A stretch of 13,291 nucleotides of DNA from Lentisphaeria bacterium. GTDB lineage: Bacteria; Verrucomicrobiota; Lentisphaeria; JABSQK01; UBA12247. The stretch lies in contig DMTJ01000173.1 in NCBI GenBank assembly GCA_003477185.1, positions 1-13,291 on the forward strand. The letters are read 5' to 3'. This document shows, piece by piece, positions 1-11,639 of this stretch. The notes beneath the pieces are model-generated. The model saw only the letters and a list, made by a program, of their open reading frames with translations. It was not told the origin of the DNA and made no database searches. Both the position numbers and the translations under genes were made by a program. Each line of letters opens with the position of its first letter. Position 1 is the stretch's first letter.

Positions 1-1
1 G

Positions 2-928
2 CCCCATGCCCGGCCGGACGGCGACGCGATTGGGTCCTTGCTTGGCGCGTTTTACGCGCTGCGAAATGTCTGCACGGTTCACCCGTTCAGCAATGACCGA
101 TTTCCTGCGCGCTACCACGCCTATGCCCCGAAGGAATTGCAGATGGGCGGTAAGCTTGATCCGGCCGCGTACGACGGCGTTCTTTGCCTAGATTCCGCAA
201 CCGAGGAGCGTCTGTCGCTGCCGCAGGGGATGAAGCTCAGTCACTTTTCCGGCGCGCACTGCGTGCTCGACCATCACATCGATAACCCAGGGTACGCCGC
301 GCTGTCGATTGTGGACCCGACTGCAGCTGCAGCCGCGGAGTTATTGTACCGTCTGCTCAGTGAATGCGAGGTGGAGATCTGTGCGAACGCCGCAACGGCG
401 ATGTTGCTGGGAATAGTGACCGACACTGGCGGCTTTCGCTTTGCGAATACGACTCCAACTACATTTCATACAGCGGCCGCCCTGCTTGCTGCTGGCGCGG
501 ATCATAATCGGGTGATGAACAGCGTTTTTTTTAACGATCCACCGGGCTTAATGCGGCTGCGAGCCGCAGTGGTCGAGGGGATGAAGGTCGAACTGGACGG
601 GCGCCTGGTCTACTTTGAAGTGACCGATGAACTACTGGCGCGGTTTGACGTGGACCCTCGCAACACAGAAGACCTGATTGAAGCCGTCCGCGTTGCCGCC
701 GGTGCTGTCATCGTCTGTCGACTGTCGAAAGTGAATGATGGTGTGCGATTTTCATTGCGGTCGAAAGATCCGTCGGTGTCTATCATCGAGATCGCGCACG
801 CAATAGGCGGCGGCGGGCATCGGCTTTCGGCTGGCGCCCACGCCAAAGATGTGACGATGGTGCAGGCAGTTGAACTGCTGCGCACTGAAGCAAAAAAGGT
901 ATTGAATGGACAAGAAGGTTCTCACTGA
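2..928 (+). CDS. nrnA: DHH-family phosphoesterase, NrnA-like (oligoribonuclease / pAp phosphatase), 5' end missing
   Basis: The reading frame is already open at base 2, so the N-terminus (probably 20-30 residues) lies outside the window. The visible protein starts with PHARPDGDAIGS, the first metal-binding motif of DHH phosphoesterases. It continues with LDSATEERL and the family-naming motif VLDHHIDN at about 280, then GIVTDTGGFRFANTT near 410-450. The C-terminal DHHA1 substrate-binding domain carries the glycine-rich GGGGHRLSAGA near 810-840. Members of this family cut short RNA (nanoRNA) to mononucleotides and often also dephosphorylate 3'-phosphoadenosine 5'-phosphate, using two Mn2+ ions in the cytoplasm. 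The last 23 bases overlap truB, matching the frequent rbfA-nrnA-truB order. All visible motifs are intact, so I expect it to work. The exact substrate (nanoRNA, pAp or c-di-nucleotide products) is inferred from family only. Confidence 0.93.
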   Translation, partial: PHARPDGDAIGSLLGAFYALRNVCTVHPFSNDRFPARYHAYAPKELQMGGKLDPAAYDGVLCLDSATEERLSLPQGMKLSHFSGAHCVLDHHIDNPGYAALSIVDPTAAAAAELLYRLLSECEVEICANAATAMLLGIVTDTGGFRFANTTPTTFHTAAALLAAGADHNRVMNSVFFNDPPGLMRLRAAVVEGMKVELDGRLVYFEVTDELLARFDVDPRNTEDLIEAVRVAAGAVIVCRLSKVNDGVRFSLRSKDPSVSIIEIAHAIGGGGHRLSAGAHAKDVTMVQAVELLRTEAKKVLNGQEGSH

Positions 929-1622
929 GAGCGGAATTTTGCTCGTGGACAAGCCCCTGGATTGGACCAGCCATGATGTGGTCGGGTTCATACGGCGGTT
1001 TGGATTTAAGAAAGTTGGGCACTGCGGGACGCTTGATCCCAAGGCGACCGGACTGTTGGTGGTGGTCCTAGGACGTGCGACCAAGCTGTCTGAGAAGCTT
1101 ACGGGCCAGCAGAAGTACTACACGGGGACCCTGGAGTTGGGCATCTCGACGGACAGCTACGACGTAGAAGGCAAGGTGATTTCAACGCGACCGTGGGAGG
1201 CTGTCAGCGAGGAGCGGATCCGTGAGGAGTTCGACACGTACAGCCAGATTACTGAGCAAATCCCCCCGATGGTCTCCGCGAAGAAGGTGAAGGGCAAGGA
1301 GCTGTACAAGTACCACCGGGAAGGCAAGGAAATCGAAAGAGAGGCGCGGCCGGTGAAGATCGACTCCTTGGATGTGCTGGAGGTCGCGAGGCCCCGTGTG
1401 AGCTTCGAATTAGTGTGCAGCAAGGGCTTCTACGTCCGGACCCTCTGCAATGATATTGGCGAGACGCTTGGCTGCGGCGGACACCTCGCCGGGTTGCGGC
1501 GGACCAGGAGTGGGCGCTTTTCGATCGATGATGCCGTCGATATCGAGACGCTGCGCACGTGGCGCAAAGAGCATATTCTGGAGCGCATGATCCCACTGGC
1601 TTCTGCGGTGAGTTACATCTGA
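906..1622 (+). CDS. truB: tRNA pseudouridine(55) synthase TruB
   Basis: A protein of 238 residues that isomerises U55 in the T-loop of tRNAs to pseudouridine. The N-terminal ILLVDKPLDWTSHDVV and the catalytic motif GHCGTLDPKATGLL (nucleophile Asp44) are textbook TruB. KYYTGTLELGISTDSYD supplies the active-site tyrosine region, and SKGFYVRTLCNDIG with HLAGLRRTRSGRF near the C-terminus completes the fold. It is shorter than the E. coli enzyme (about 314 residues) and appears to lack the extra C-terminal PUA-like part, as many compact TruBs do. The ATG at 906 is preceded by AAGG at 896-899 (6-base spacing) inside the upstream nrnA-like gene, which it overlaps by 23 bases, so the two are probably co-transcribed and coupled. 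The gene that often follows (ribF) is not here; an eroded gene follows instead. Confidence 0.97.
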   Translation: MDKKVLTESGILLVDKPLDWTSHDVVGFIRRFGFKKVGHCGTLDPKATGLLVVVLGRATKLSEKLTGQQKYYTGTLELGISTDSYDVEGKVISTRPWEAVSEERIREEFDTYSQITEQIPPMVSAKKVKGKELYKYHREGKEIEREARPVKIDSLDVLEVARPRVSFELVCSKGFYVRTLCNDIGETLGCGGHLAGLRRTRSGRFSIDDAVDIETLRTWRKEHILERMIPLASAVSYI

Positions 1623-1670
1623 TTTTCGACTTTCGGCTGCGAGGGCGCGGTAGTAGGCGTCTCCTCGGCG

Positions 1671-2830
1671 ATGCGTTTCCTTTCCCAGCGCCGAGCCTGG
1701 GCTGGAGTTTGTCGAGCGCTTCGCGTTGGACGATGCCTGCGCGCAGCTACTTGGCGACCTAGTTCCCGGCACGGACTGTGCCTATTACTACAGGTGTCTG
1801 CATTATCAGCCTGAACGCGCCGATAAGGCGTTCTGGGCCATGCTGAGCGAGTGGCGCAAGAACTGGAATGGCTGGAGCGGCCGCATGAAGGAACTGCGCA
1901 GGCGCCAGCATCTGCTGCCGTTTGAGTGGGAGCCGGAAGAGACTTGAACTTTCTTGATCGATTAAGATCTACAGTTGCAGTTCAATGATCGGCCCACGTC
2001 CGCGAAAGTCTCGGTGCTCGCTCGCACGCAAAACAAGAGGCTCGATCGGAAGGTACCGCGCACGCAGGAATGGGCAGAGCAAAACTACTACAAGGTACGG
2101 GCTACGGCGAACTCCGGAGATCGGGTTCCACCCAACGAATTCTGGCGAGATATAGCCAACGGTGAGACGCTTCCAGCCTCGCTGCTCGGTGCCCACCGGA
2201 GCTTTACGGAGATCATGGCCGCGCTTGCGCTCGTCGACTTTCCGTTCAAAGCGAGCGAGGTCACGGAAGATCGGAAGGAGGCATGGCTGTCGCTGACGTT
2301 TGGGGGCCGGGTGACGGTCACTAACCCGACATCCTCTCGGCGTCGGCTGAATGTGCTGCTGCAGATTCCGCGTGGCGTGGTGCCGATGGGCAACGGCTTC
2401 TAAACCGATGATCGCACTGTCGAGCTGATGGCGTATCAGACGGAGACGATCGACTACGGGTTCTATTTTCCGGAGGCCGGTGATTTCGCGCAGTTTCCGG
2501 TCCACGCAGCAGCGGATAAGTTGATCGTGGCCCGAGACGGGGTGGGCAGCTTTAACGTGGTAGAGGCGCTTACTTAGACCGATCGGAGGTCGTGGGCATG
2601 GATCTCACAGAATAGGGAGTTCGCAGAGGTCCTGACCCATTTGCGCGAGAACAATCTGCGTCGCTTAGATTTGGGGCAGATGCTCTGACGGCTCAAGGAC
2701 AAGGGGTTCTCTGGCCAGGCCCTTGGAAATCTTGCGCGAGCACCTTCACTTCCATGCGCAGAGCTACCGTTATCGCTTTCTGCACTGGTACGTTTCCGCG
2801 ACCCGTGTCTGGCTGGACCATGGCCGCGGC
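1671..2830 (+). pseudogene. Eroded, internally deleted remnant of a very large protein gene
   Basis: From about 1672 to 2720 one frame keeps protein-like composition but is broken by stops at 1945, 1963, 2401, 2575 and 2686. The first part (about 1672-1947) encodes PSAEPGLEFVERFALDDA and then LVPGTDCAYYYRCLHYQ. An ATG at 1671 would be a natural start but is one frame off, so a base was lost near 1680. After the stops comes a second part with LNVLLQIPRGVVPMGNGF, YGFYFPEAGDFAQFPVHA and SWAWISQNREFAEVLTHL. Near 2700-2723 the frame shifts to LEILREHLHFHAQSYRYRF. From memory these phrases match the N-terminal end and a C-terminal region of very large proteins (well over 1,000 residues) of unknown function in Verrucomicrobiota, Lentisphaerota and Planctomycetota. 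The pieces here total about 390 codons, so the centre seems deleted around 1948-1975. I cannot name the family firmly. After about 2830 no recognisable protein remains up to the promoter region near 2967. Confidence 0.75.
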
Positions 2831-2919
2831 ATACGCGCCACTGGTCCTCCTGATTCCCTGTCTCGAGGCAGGGGGTTACGCGCGCACTCGCTGAGCCCCG
2901 CAGCCACTGATTTTTGGTC

Positions 2920-2936
2920 GTTGCGGAGTTCGCAAC
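2920..2936 (+). repeat. 17-base hairpin repeat, copy 1 (intergenic)
   Basis: GTTGCGGAGTTCGCAAC consists of the arms GTTGCG and CGCAAC around a 5-base loop GAGTT. The same 17 bases recur exactly at 7712 and with one mismatch, in the opposite orientation, at 10105. This copy lies behind the eroded large gene and before the membrane-protein operon. It has no T-tract, so it is not a normal intrinsic terminator. Confidence 0.7.
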
Positions 2937-2966
2937 CAAGGGCATAGTTTGCCAATCGCATCAACT

Positions 2967-2996
2967 TTGTATTGCAAACTGGTCATTCATTATTAC
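2967..2996 (+). promoter_or_regulatory. Possible sigma-70-like promoter for the 3032-5164 operon
   Basis: TTGTAT (2967-2972) and TATTAC (2991-2996) are spaced by 18 bases in the most AT-rich stretch of the gap, 36 bases before the chosen ATG at 3032. A small inverted repeat, TTTG-TATTG-CAAA (2966-2978), overlaps the -35 element. It could be an operator, for instance for the winged-helix regulator encoded in the same operon. Both boxes are imperfect; this is inference from position and composition. Confidence 0.35.
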
Positions 2997-3031
2997 ACTC
3001 TGGTACATCGGAAACCATCAGAGGGCATGTT

Positions 3032-3613
3032 ATGGATGCTGTGAGTCAGGCCTTGCAACAGGTGCAGGTGATACGAGGGATACTGGAGCGGCGTCGATTC
3101 GACGGGTTGTCAGGTAAGGCGCGGGTGACAACTGCGCTCGCGACGTTGGTCACGGGCGGAGTGCTTGCGTTAATGCCAGCTGACCCGGTGGTGCACCTCT
3201 ACGGTTGGTTCGGGCTGTGCGTATTTGCGGTAATCGCAAACTTTGGCTCGCTTGCGAGCTGGTTTCTGTTTGATCCGAGTGTGAAACGAGACTGGCGACG
3301 TTTACTGCCGGTCTTGGATATTGTGCCATCGCTGGTGGTTGGTTGCGTCATGACGGTGGTGCTGGTGAGTTGCGGACAGGCCGATCTTCTGTTCGGCGCT
3401 TGGATGTGCATGTTTGGCCTTTGTAACATTTCTGCGCGACACATTCTGCCGATTGGCGTGGTCTGGATCGGGCTATTCTACTTGAACTGTGGTCTGATTT
3501 GTCTACTAGCCCCGATTTCGTTCTTGGATCCGTTGCCGATGGTTGCGGTGTTCGCATTCGGGGAGGCTCTGGGTGGAGCGCTGATGATTCGTAACCAAAC
3601 GCGCAATGTATAG
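3032..3613 (+). CDS. Small polytopic inner-membrane protein, unknown function
   Basis: A 193-residue protein with a soluble head of about 28 residues (VSQALQQVQVIRGILERRR), followed by five or six hydrophobic segments: around residues 32-48, 55-75, 91-113, 119-133, 138-160 and 165-180. The start at 3032 is chosen because GAGGG at 3021-3025 sits 6 bases upstream; an upstream in-frame start at 2972 would fall on the putative promoter. The layout (short amphipathic head, then membrane bundle, directly before a winged-helix regulator gene) resembles uncharacterised membrane proteins I recall next to HTH_34-type regulators in Verrucomicrobiota and Acidobacteriota. The stop codon overlaps the ribosome-binding site of the regulator, so the two are coupled. 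It may act as partner, sensor or target of the regulator, but no catalytic or transport motif is visible. Confidence 0.8.
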   Translation: MDAVSQALQQVQVIRGILERRRFDGLSGKARVTTALATLVTGGVLALMPADPVVHLYGWFGLCVFAVIANFGSLASWFLFDPSVKRDWRRLLPVLDIVPSLVVGCVMTVVLVSCGQADLLFGAWMCMFGLCNISARHILPIGVVWIGLFYLNCGLICLLAPISFLDPLPMVAVFAFGEALGGALMIRNQTRNV

Positions 3614-3622
3614 GAAATTGCC

Positions 3623-3976
3623 ATGAAGCACTCAGAATTTTCCGCGCTGCGCACTGTTTTTCACGAGCCGAACCGGTTGGCGATTGTGGCGGCGCTGGCT
3701 GCCAATGAGATCGGACTTGGCTTTGTGGAGCTTCGGGTGGACTTGGAGTTGACCAACGGGAACTTGAGCCGCCATCTTAAGATGTTGGAGGAGGCGGGGG
3801 TCGTGGATGTGAAGAAGTCGTTTCGCGGGGTAAAACCGCACACGCAGATTTGGGTAACGAGGGAGGGACGTGAGCGATTTGGTACGTACCTGCAGGACTT
3901 GGAGAACGTGCTCAAACGAGCCCATGAATCGCTTTCCGTGGCCAGTGATGTTGAGCTCAGTCCGGTACAGGCGTGA
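3623..3976 (+). CDS. Winged-helix transcriptional regulator (ArsR/MarR-like, HTH_34 type)
   Basis: A 117-residue DNA-binding protein. EPNRLAIVAALAANEIGLGF opens the helix-turn-helix, LELTNGNLSRHLKMLEEAGV is the recognition helix region, and KSFRGVKPHTQIWVTREGRERF forms the beta wing and following helix. A last helix (YLQDLENVLKRAHESL) probably dimerises. The single-domain layout, the 'T-G-N-L-S-R-H-L-x-x-L-E-x-A-G' signature and the length fit the winged-helix DNA-binding family Pfam calls HTH_34. No cysteine pair for metal sensing is visible. AGGA at 3612-3615, spaced 7 bases from the ATG, overlaps the stop of the membrane-protein gene, and the HMG-CoA synthase starts 9 bases downstream. The gene therefore sits inside a tight operon and probably controls it. 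The ligand is unknown. Confidence 0.88.
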   Translation: MKHSEFSALRTVFHEPNRLAIVAALAANEIGLGFVELRVDLELTNGNLSRHLKMLEEAGVVDVKKSFRGVKPHTQIWVTREGRERFGTYLQDLENVLKRAHESLSVASDVELSPVQA

Positions 3977-3985
3977 GCTGGTAAG

Positions 3986-5164
3986 ATGCACAATGTAGGG
4001 ATTGATCTGCTGTCTTTCTATGCGCCTACGGAGTACTTGGATCTTGCAGATCTTGCGGATGCCCGTGGTGTCGCTCCTGAGAAGTACGAGATAGGTCTAG
4101 ATCAGCGGTTGATGTCTGTTCCGGCTGCGGACGAGGATGCTGTCACGATGGCCGCTGCAGCGGCATTGCCACTGCTTGAGCAGACGGATCCATCGCGTAT
4201 CGGGGCTCTGCTAGTGGGCACGGAGAGCGCGGTGGATCATTCAAAAGCGACCGCAGCTTTTGTGCATCGGTTGCTCGGGCTTCCGGCCACCTGCATGATT
4301 TACGATGTGCGGCAGGCATGTGCAGCTGGAACTATCGGCTTGAGGCAGGCTGCGGCGATGGTTGCGCTGGAGCCAGAGATGACCGCGCTAGTGATCGCCA
4401 CTGACATCGCGCACTATGCGGCCCACTCCCCCGGGGAACCCACCCAGGGGGCGGGTGCTTGTGCTCTGTTGGTAAGCGCGAATCCACGGGTTTGTCGCGT
4501 AGAGCCGACCTGGGGAGTGCACGCAGAGGAGACGTCGGATTTCTGGCGTCCAATCTCGCGGGATACGCCCGTGGTGAATGGGAAAACATCGCTCCTTAAA
4601 TATTTGGAGTGCCTGCGCGGGGCGAGGCGGCATTTCATCGCCAGCGGTGGTGATGGGAAGCTTCGGAGTCATTGCTTTCACTTGCCCTTTGCTAGCATGG
4701 CTCACAAGGCTGCGAAGCAAGTCGCTCGTGATGCTGGGGCTGGCCCGTCGTATCGCGCATCGCTTCAATACGGCCGGGTGATCGAGAATACTTACACAGC
4801 TTCGCTCTATATTGCTTTGGCTTCACTGTTAGAGCAAGGCGACGTAGACGATGGTGAGCGCATCGGCATGTACAGCTATGGATCTGGTTCTCTGGGATTA
4901 TATTTCGCGTTGCAGACTGTGCAGGGATTTCGCGATCACCTGCTGAAGCGCAGCCACACCCAGATGTTGGCGCGACGACATCCTCTTTCTTTAGCAAGCT
5001 ACGAGGCCCGACATGCGCGGAGCGGTAATCCACCGCAGGAGGTATCGGACAGCGAGAGCCCATTTCGCTGGGTTGGTGTGGATGAACTCAGGCGGATGTA
5101 CGAGCCGCGAGCTGCGGGGATCGGCGTGGCTAGCGACGCGGCGTGGGTGTCAGAGTCCGGGTAA
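3986..5164 (+). CDS. Hydroxymethylglutaryl-CoA synthase family protein
   Basis: A 392-residue thiolase-fold enzyme that joins an acetyl group to acetoacetyl-CoA (or to a carrier-bound beta-keto acyl chain) to give an HMG-type product. All three catalytic residues of bacterial HMG-CoA synthases are at the expected places: Glu80 in LLVGTESAVDHSKA, nucleophile Cys112 in VRQACAAGTIGL, and His232 in CFHLPFASMAHKAAK. ENTYTASLYIALASLLE (267-283) and YSYGSGSLGLYFAL (296-309) are the usual C-terminal motifs. Length is typical (about 380-420). It is the third gene of an operon with a membrane protein and a winged-helix regulator. No HMG-CoA reductase, mevalonate kinase, acyl carrier or polyketide gene is nearby. 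It may belong to a mevalonate route, to beta-branching of a polyketide made elsewhere, or to something else. Its 3' end overlaps the tail of a converging dead gene. Confidence 0.9.
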   Translation: MHNVGIDLLSFYAPTEYLDLADLADARGVAPEKYEIGLDQRLMSVPAADEDAVTMAAAAALPLLEQTDPSRIGALLVGTESAVDHSKATAAFVHRLLGLPATCMIYDVRQACAAGTIGLRQAAAMVALEPEMTALVIATDIAHYAAHSPGEPTQGAGACALLVSANPRVCRVEPTWGVHAEETSDFWRPISRDTPVVNGKTSLLKYLECLRGARRHFIASGGDGKLRSHCFHLPFASMAHKAAKQVARDAGAGPSYRASLQYGRVIENTYTASLYIALASLLEQGDVDDGERIGMYSYGSGSLGLYFALQTVQGFRDHLLKRSHTQMLARRHPLSLASYEARHARSGNPPQEVSDSESPFRWVGVDELRRMYEPRAAGIGVASDAAWVSESG

Positions 5165-5686
5165 CAGCTTATTGAAGTCTGCCCAGTACTCTTTTCTGGC
5201 GCAGCTTTCGCAGCGTGTACCCATCTAGACCGCATCAAATTGGTCCATGATCTGTCGGATCAGTGACGGATCATCCGTAAGAATGCCATTCTCGAAGTTG
5301 CACTTGTCTACGCACTTAGCCCCCATTCCGCCACCCGTGATGTTGGCGCTACTGCTGTAAGCGAGATACCCGTCGACAATGCCCGATTTGAAGCGAACTC
5401 CTGGACAGAGGACGCGCTCCAAGCCCTGGCCGCGATTAATGTGGGATAGCGATCAAAGTCCTCACGGAAGGCTGGGCTAGGCTCTTTGGCGTAGATCAGC
5501 CGTACGGACACGCCGGCATCAATGAGGTCGGCGAGCGTCTCCAAAAATGGCACCATGCGCCGCGCTTTGTGCACGGACATGTCTTTTAAGTCGGCGGTTG
5601 CCAACCAGAGAAAAAATTGTGGCCATAGGCACCGACTCGCAGATCCCGCGCTCGTAGATCTCGCGGTCGGTGACTAAATCGTTCAA
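5150..5686 (-). pseudogene. Phospholipase-D-like protein, inactivated by several lesions
   Basis: On the minus strand, TTG at 5686 with GGAGG eight bases upstream (5695-5699) begins LLNDLVTDREIYERGICES. A run of six identical bases at 5611-5616 then breaks the frame; removing one base joins it to FLWLATADLKDMSVHKARR and on through VRLIYAKEPSPAFREDFDRY. A second shift near 5430-5440 moves to LERVLCPGVRFKSGIVDG, AYSSSANITGGGMGAK and NFENGILTDDPSLIRQIMDQ. Then TAG at 5225-5227 interrupts before MGTRCESCARKEYWADF, which looks like a former cysteine-rich tail in which one cysteine has become tryptophan. The phospholipase-D HKD motif (HxKxxxxD) reads RFKSGIVD here, so the catalytic histidine is gone too. 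The intact protein was probably about 175-180 residues. The gene follows ychF on the same strand with its ribosome-binding site just past the ychF stop. Family assignment is from motif resemblance. Confidence 0.85.
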
Positions 5687-5694
5687 GAGTGCGC

Positions 5695-5699
5695 CCTCC
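5695..5699 (-). promoter_or_regulatory. Relic ribosome-binding site of the dead PLD-like gene
   Basis: GGAGG on the minus strand, 8 bases before TTG at 5686 and 2 bases beyond the ychF stop codon. It is the strongest Shine-Dalgarno match in this stretch and decides the start of the pseudogene. It suggests the gene was once translated as the last cistron after ychF. Confidence 0.55.
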
Positions 5700-5701
5700 G
5701 C

Positions 5702-6802
5702 TCAGGTCGAGATGCGGAAGAGGACGACGTCGCCATCCTTGACTTCGTAATCCTTACCTTCCACTCGCATGAGGCCAGCTTCCTTGGCGCCATTGCGCCC
5801 GCCGTGTGCGACTACGTCATCGAAATTTGTCACCTCGGCACGGATGTAGCCTTTCTCGAAGTCAGTGTGGATCACCGCGGCGGCCTGTGGGCCGAGGAGT
5901 CCGCGGCGGATGGTCCAGGCACGAGCCTCAAGCTCGCCAACAGTCAGGAATGTGATCAGTCCGAGCGTGCTGTAGCTATGCTTGATCAGGCGATCCAGAC
6001 CAGACTCCGTGAGACCAAGATCCTGTAGAAATTCAACGGCTTCTTCCGCGTCAAGTTGCGCGATCTCTTCTTCGATCTTGGCGCAGATTGAGACGACTGA
6101 TGTCCCCTCAGTGGCTGCATGCTCTCGGACTTTTGCGACGTACTCGTTCTCCATTTCCGGTAGGTCATCCTCTCCTACATTGGCTGCATAGATGATCGGC
6201 TTGAAGGTGAGGAAACGATAAGACTTGATAGATTTTTTCTCTTCATCCGAGAGTTCCAGAGTCCGCAGGGGGTGCTCTGACTCCAGGTGTGCCGCGACCC
6301 GTAGCATGACTTCGTGCAGCACCATGGCATCTGCTTCGCGGGCCTTCGCGCGCTTGGACAGACGTTGGACGGCTCGCTCAGCCTGCTCCAGATCTGCGAG
6401 CATGAGTTCTATGTTGATGGTCTCAATATCGGAGAGCGGATCGACGTGTCCATCTACGTGGACGACGTTGCCGTCGTCAAAACAGCGCACGACGTGAATA
6501 ATCGCATCTACATCTGCGATGTTATCCAGGAATTGATTTCCGCGACCTTCCCCTTTTGAGGCACCGCGGACGAGGCCGGCGATGTCGACGTATTCTATCG
6601 TTGCATAGATTTTGCGCTGCGGATTTATCATTTTCTCAAGTGTGTCTACGCGAGCATCCGGCACGGTGACGATCCCTTTGTTGGGTTCGATGGTGCAGAA
6701 TGGATAGTTTGCCGCTTCGGCGCCAGCTTTGGTCACAGCGTTGAATAGGGTGGATTTACCGACATTGGGCAATCCAACGATGCCACAGGAGAGACCAGCC
6801 AT
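5702..6802 (-). CDS. ychF: Redox-regulated ATPase YchF (Obg family)
   Basis: A 366-residue protein of the usual length. The P-loop GLPNVGKS is at residues 10-17 and G3 is DIAG at 73-76. The G4 position reads NVGE (208-211) rather than NKxD; this NxxE is the known reason YchF prefers ATP over GTP. The middle helical insertion spans roughly 130-190 ([20 protein letters not shown]), and the C-terminal TGS domain begins around 280 ([16 protein letters not shown]) and ends with [14 protein letters not shown]. YchF binds ribosomes and takes part in stress and redox responses in the cytoplasm. One small oddity: the family motif GASKGEGLGNQFL has Arg instead of Leu (GEGRGN). It lies 30 bases downstream of the Rdx-like gene with only a weak GGA before the ATG, so it is either the fourth cistron of the leftward operon or has its own unseen promoter. 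Confidence 0.97.
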   Translation of the reverse strand: MAGLSCGIVGLPNVGKSTLFNAVTKAGAEAANYPFCTIEPNKGIVTVPDARVDTLEKMINPQRKIYATIEYVDIAGLVRGASKGEGRGNQFLDNIADVDAIIHVVRCFDDGNVVHVDGHVDPLSDIETINIELMLADLEQAERAVQRLSKRAKAREADAMVLHEVMLRVAAHLESEHPLRTLELSDEEKKSIKSYRFLTFKPIIYAANVGEDDLPEMENEYVAKVREHAATEGTSVVSICAKIEEEIAQLDAEEAVEFLQDLGLTESGLDRLIKHSYSTLGLITFLTVGELEARAWTIRRGLLGPQAAAVIHTDFEKGYIRAEVTNFDDVVAHGGRNGAKEAGLMRVEGKDYEVKDGDVVLFRIST

Positions 6803-6832
6803 AATCGTAGAGTTCCAGGGATAGGGGAGGGG

Positions 6833-11156
<4,324 letters not shown>

Positions 11157-11363
11157 GGCTGAGTCCTTGAAGTTTTGGAGCAGTCTGAACTGTACTCGGT
11201 CTTGAATAAAATGCACACTCGGATGCGCGAGGCAGACCCTGCCGGGGGGAGGCTGTCAGGTTTTGTTTGGCATTTGAGCAAGATCGAGCTATCTTTTAAA
11301 GCTAACAATGAGGGACAGGGCGCTCTGTGCCCAATCACAACGCGAGCACAACGGAGTTTCGCC
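11157..11363. promoter_or_regulatory. Divergent intergenic region, presumed to hold both promoters
   Basis: This 207-base gap separates the leftward operon (start 11156) from the rightward genes (start 11364), so promoters for both must lie here or be internal. For the rightward side TTGAGC (around 11275) with a TATCTTTTAAA stretch about 15-20 bases later is the only suggestive pair. I see no convincing box pair for the leftward side, and no RNA gene or terminator. Confidence 0.4.
11164..11168 (-). promoter_or_regulatory. Ribosome-binding site deciding the start of the secreted-protein gene
   Basis: AAGGA on the minus strand, 7 bases before ATG at 11156. It favours this start, which puts the signal peptide at the N-terminus, over the in-frame ATG at 11216. 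Confidence 0.65.
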
Positions 11364-11639
11364 ATGGGTGAGATTTTTGATTTACTTTCACGTCACTTCA
11401 CGCTGGAGTCTGCAAATACCAACATGCAGACCTTGACGTGCGCCGTCGTAATCTGGATGACGGTCGTCATTTGTACGGTCACGTCAATCTGGAGTAGACC
11501 GTTTTCTTTCAGTGCCAAAGTTTGCTGGGCAATTATCGTATTGTTCATTCCCCTGCTGGGGGTGCTTTGCTACCTGCCGTTTGCCGCCTCGGGTGAACTC
11601 TTTCCGGTTACCGGCTTTTGGCGACCGACCAAGCGCTGA
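11364..11639 (+). CDS. Small membrane protein with PLDc_N-like pattern
   Basis: A 91-residue protein with two membrane segments: about 22-41 (LTCAVVIWMTVVICTVTSIW) and 51-71 (KVCWAIIVLFIPLLGVLCYL). The stretch 'K-x-x-W-x-x-x-x-L-F-x-P-x-L-G-x-x-x-Y' in the second is the signature of the PLDc_N (phospholipase-D nuclease N-terminal) domain, a two-helix membrane module that often stands alone. A charged end (FWRPTKR) follows. The start at 11364 is chosen for GGAG at 11352-11355, 8 bases upstream; an open frame continues back to 11175 without protein character. It lies 38 bases before the ExeA-type ATPase gene on the same strand and may share its transcript. Function unknown; no catalytic motif, so it is not itself a phospholipase. 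Confidence 0.75.
   Translation: MGEIFDLLSRHFTLESANTNMQTLTCAVVIWMTVVICTVTSIWSRPFSFSAKVCWAIIVLFIPLLGVLCYLPFAASGELFPVTGFWRPTKR

Noticed and set aside
1975..2403. 142-codon open frame as an independent small gene
   Set aside because: Protein-like sequence continues in the same frame past its stop to at least 2720 and precedes its start, so it is a fragment of a larger broken gene.
3542..3558. Fourth copy of the hairpin repeat (GTTGCGGTGTTCGCATT)
   Set aside because: Only 14 of 17 bases match, the right arm no longer pairs well, and it lies in a normal membrane-segment coding stretch (VAVFAF), so chance is likely.
5308..5604. 98-codon minus-strand frame as a real small protein
   Set aside because: Its homologous sequence continues in other frames on both sides; it is the central piece of the PLD-like pseudogene.
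11175..11639. 154-residue start for the PLDc_N-like protein
   Set aside because: The first 63 residues have no family character and would run through the divergent promoter region; the ATG at 11364 has a good GGAG.
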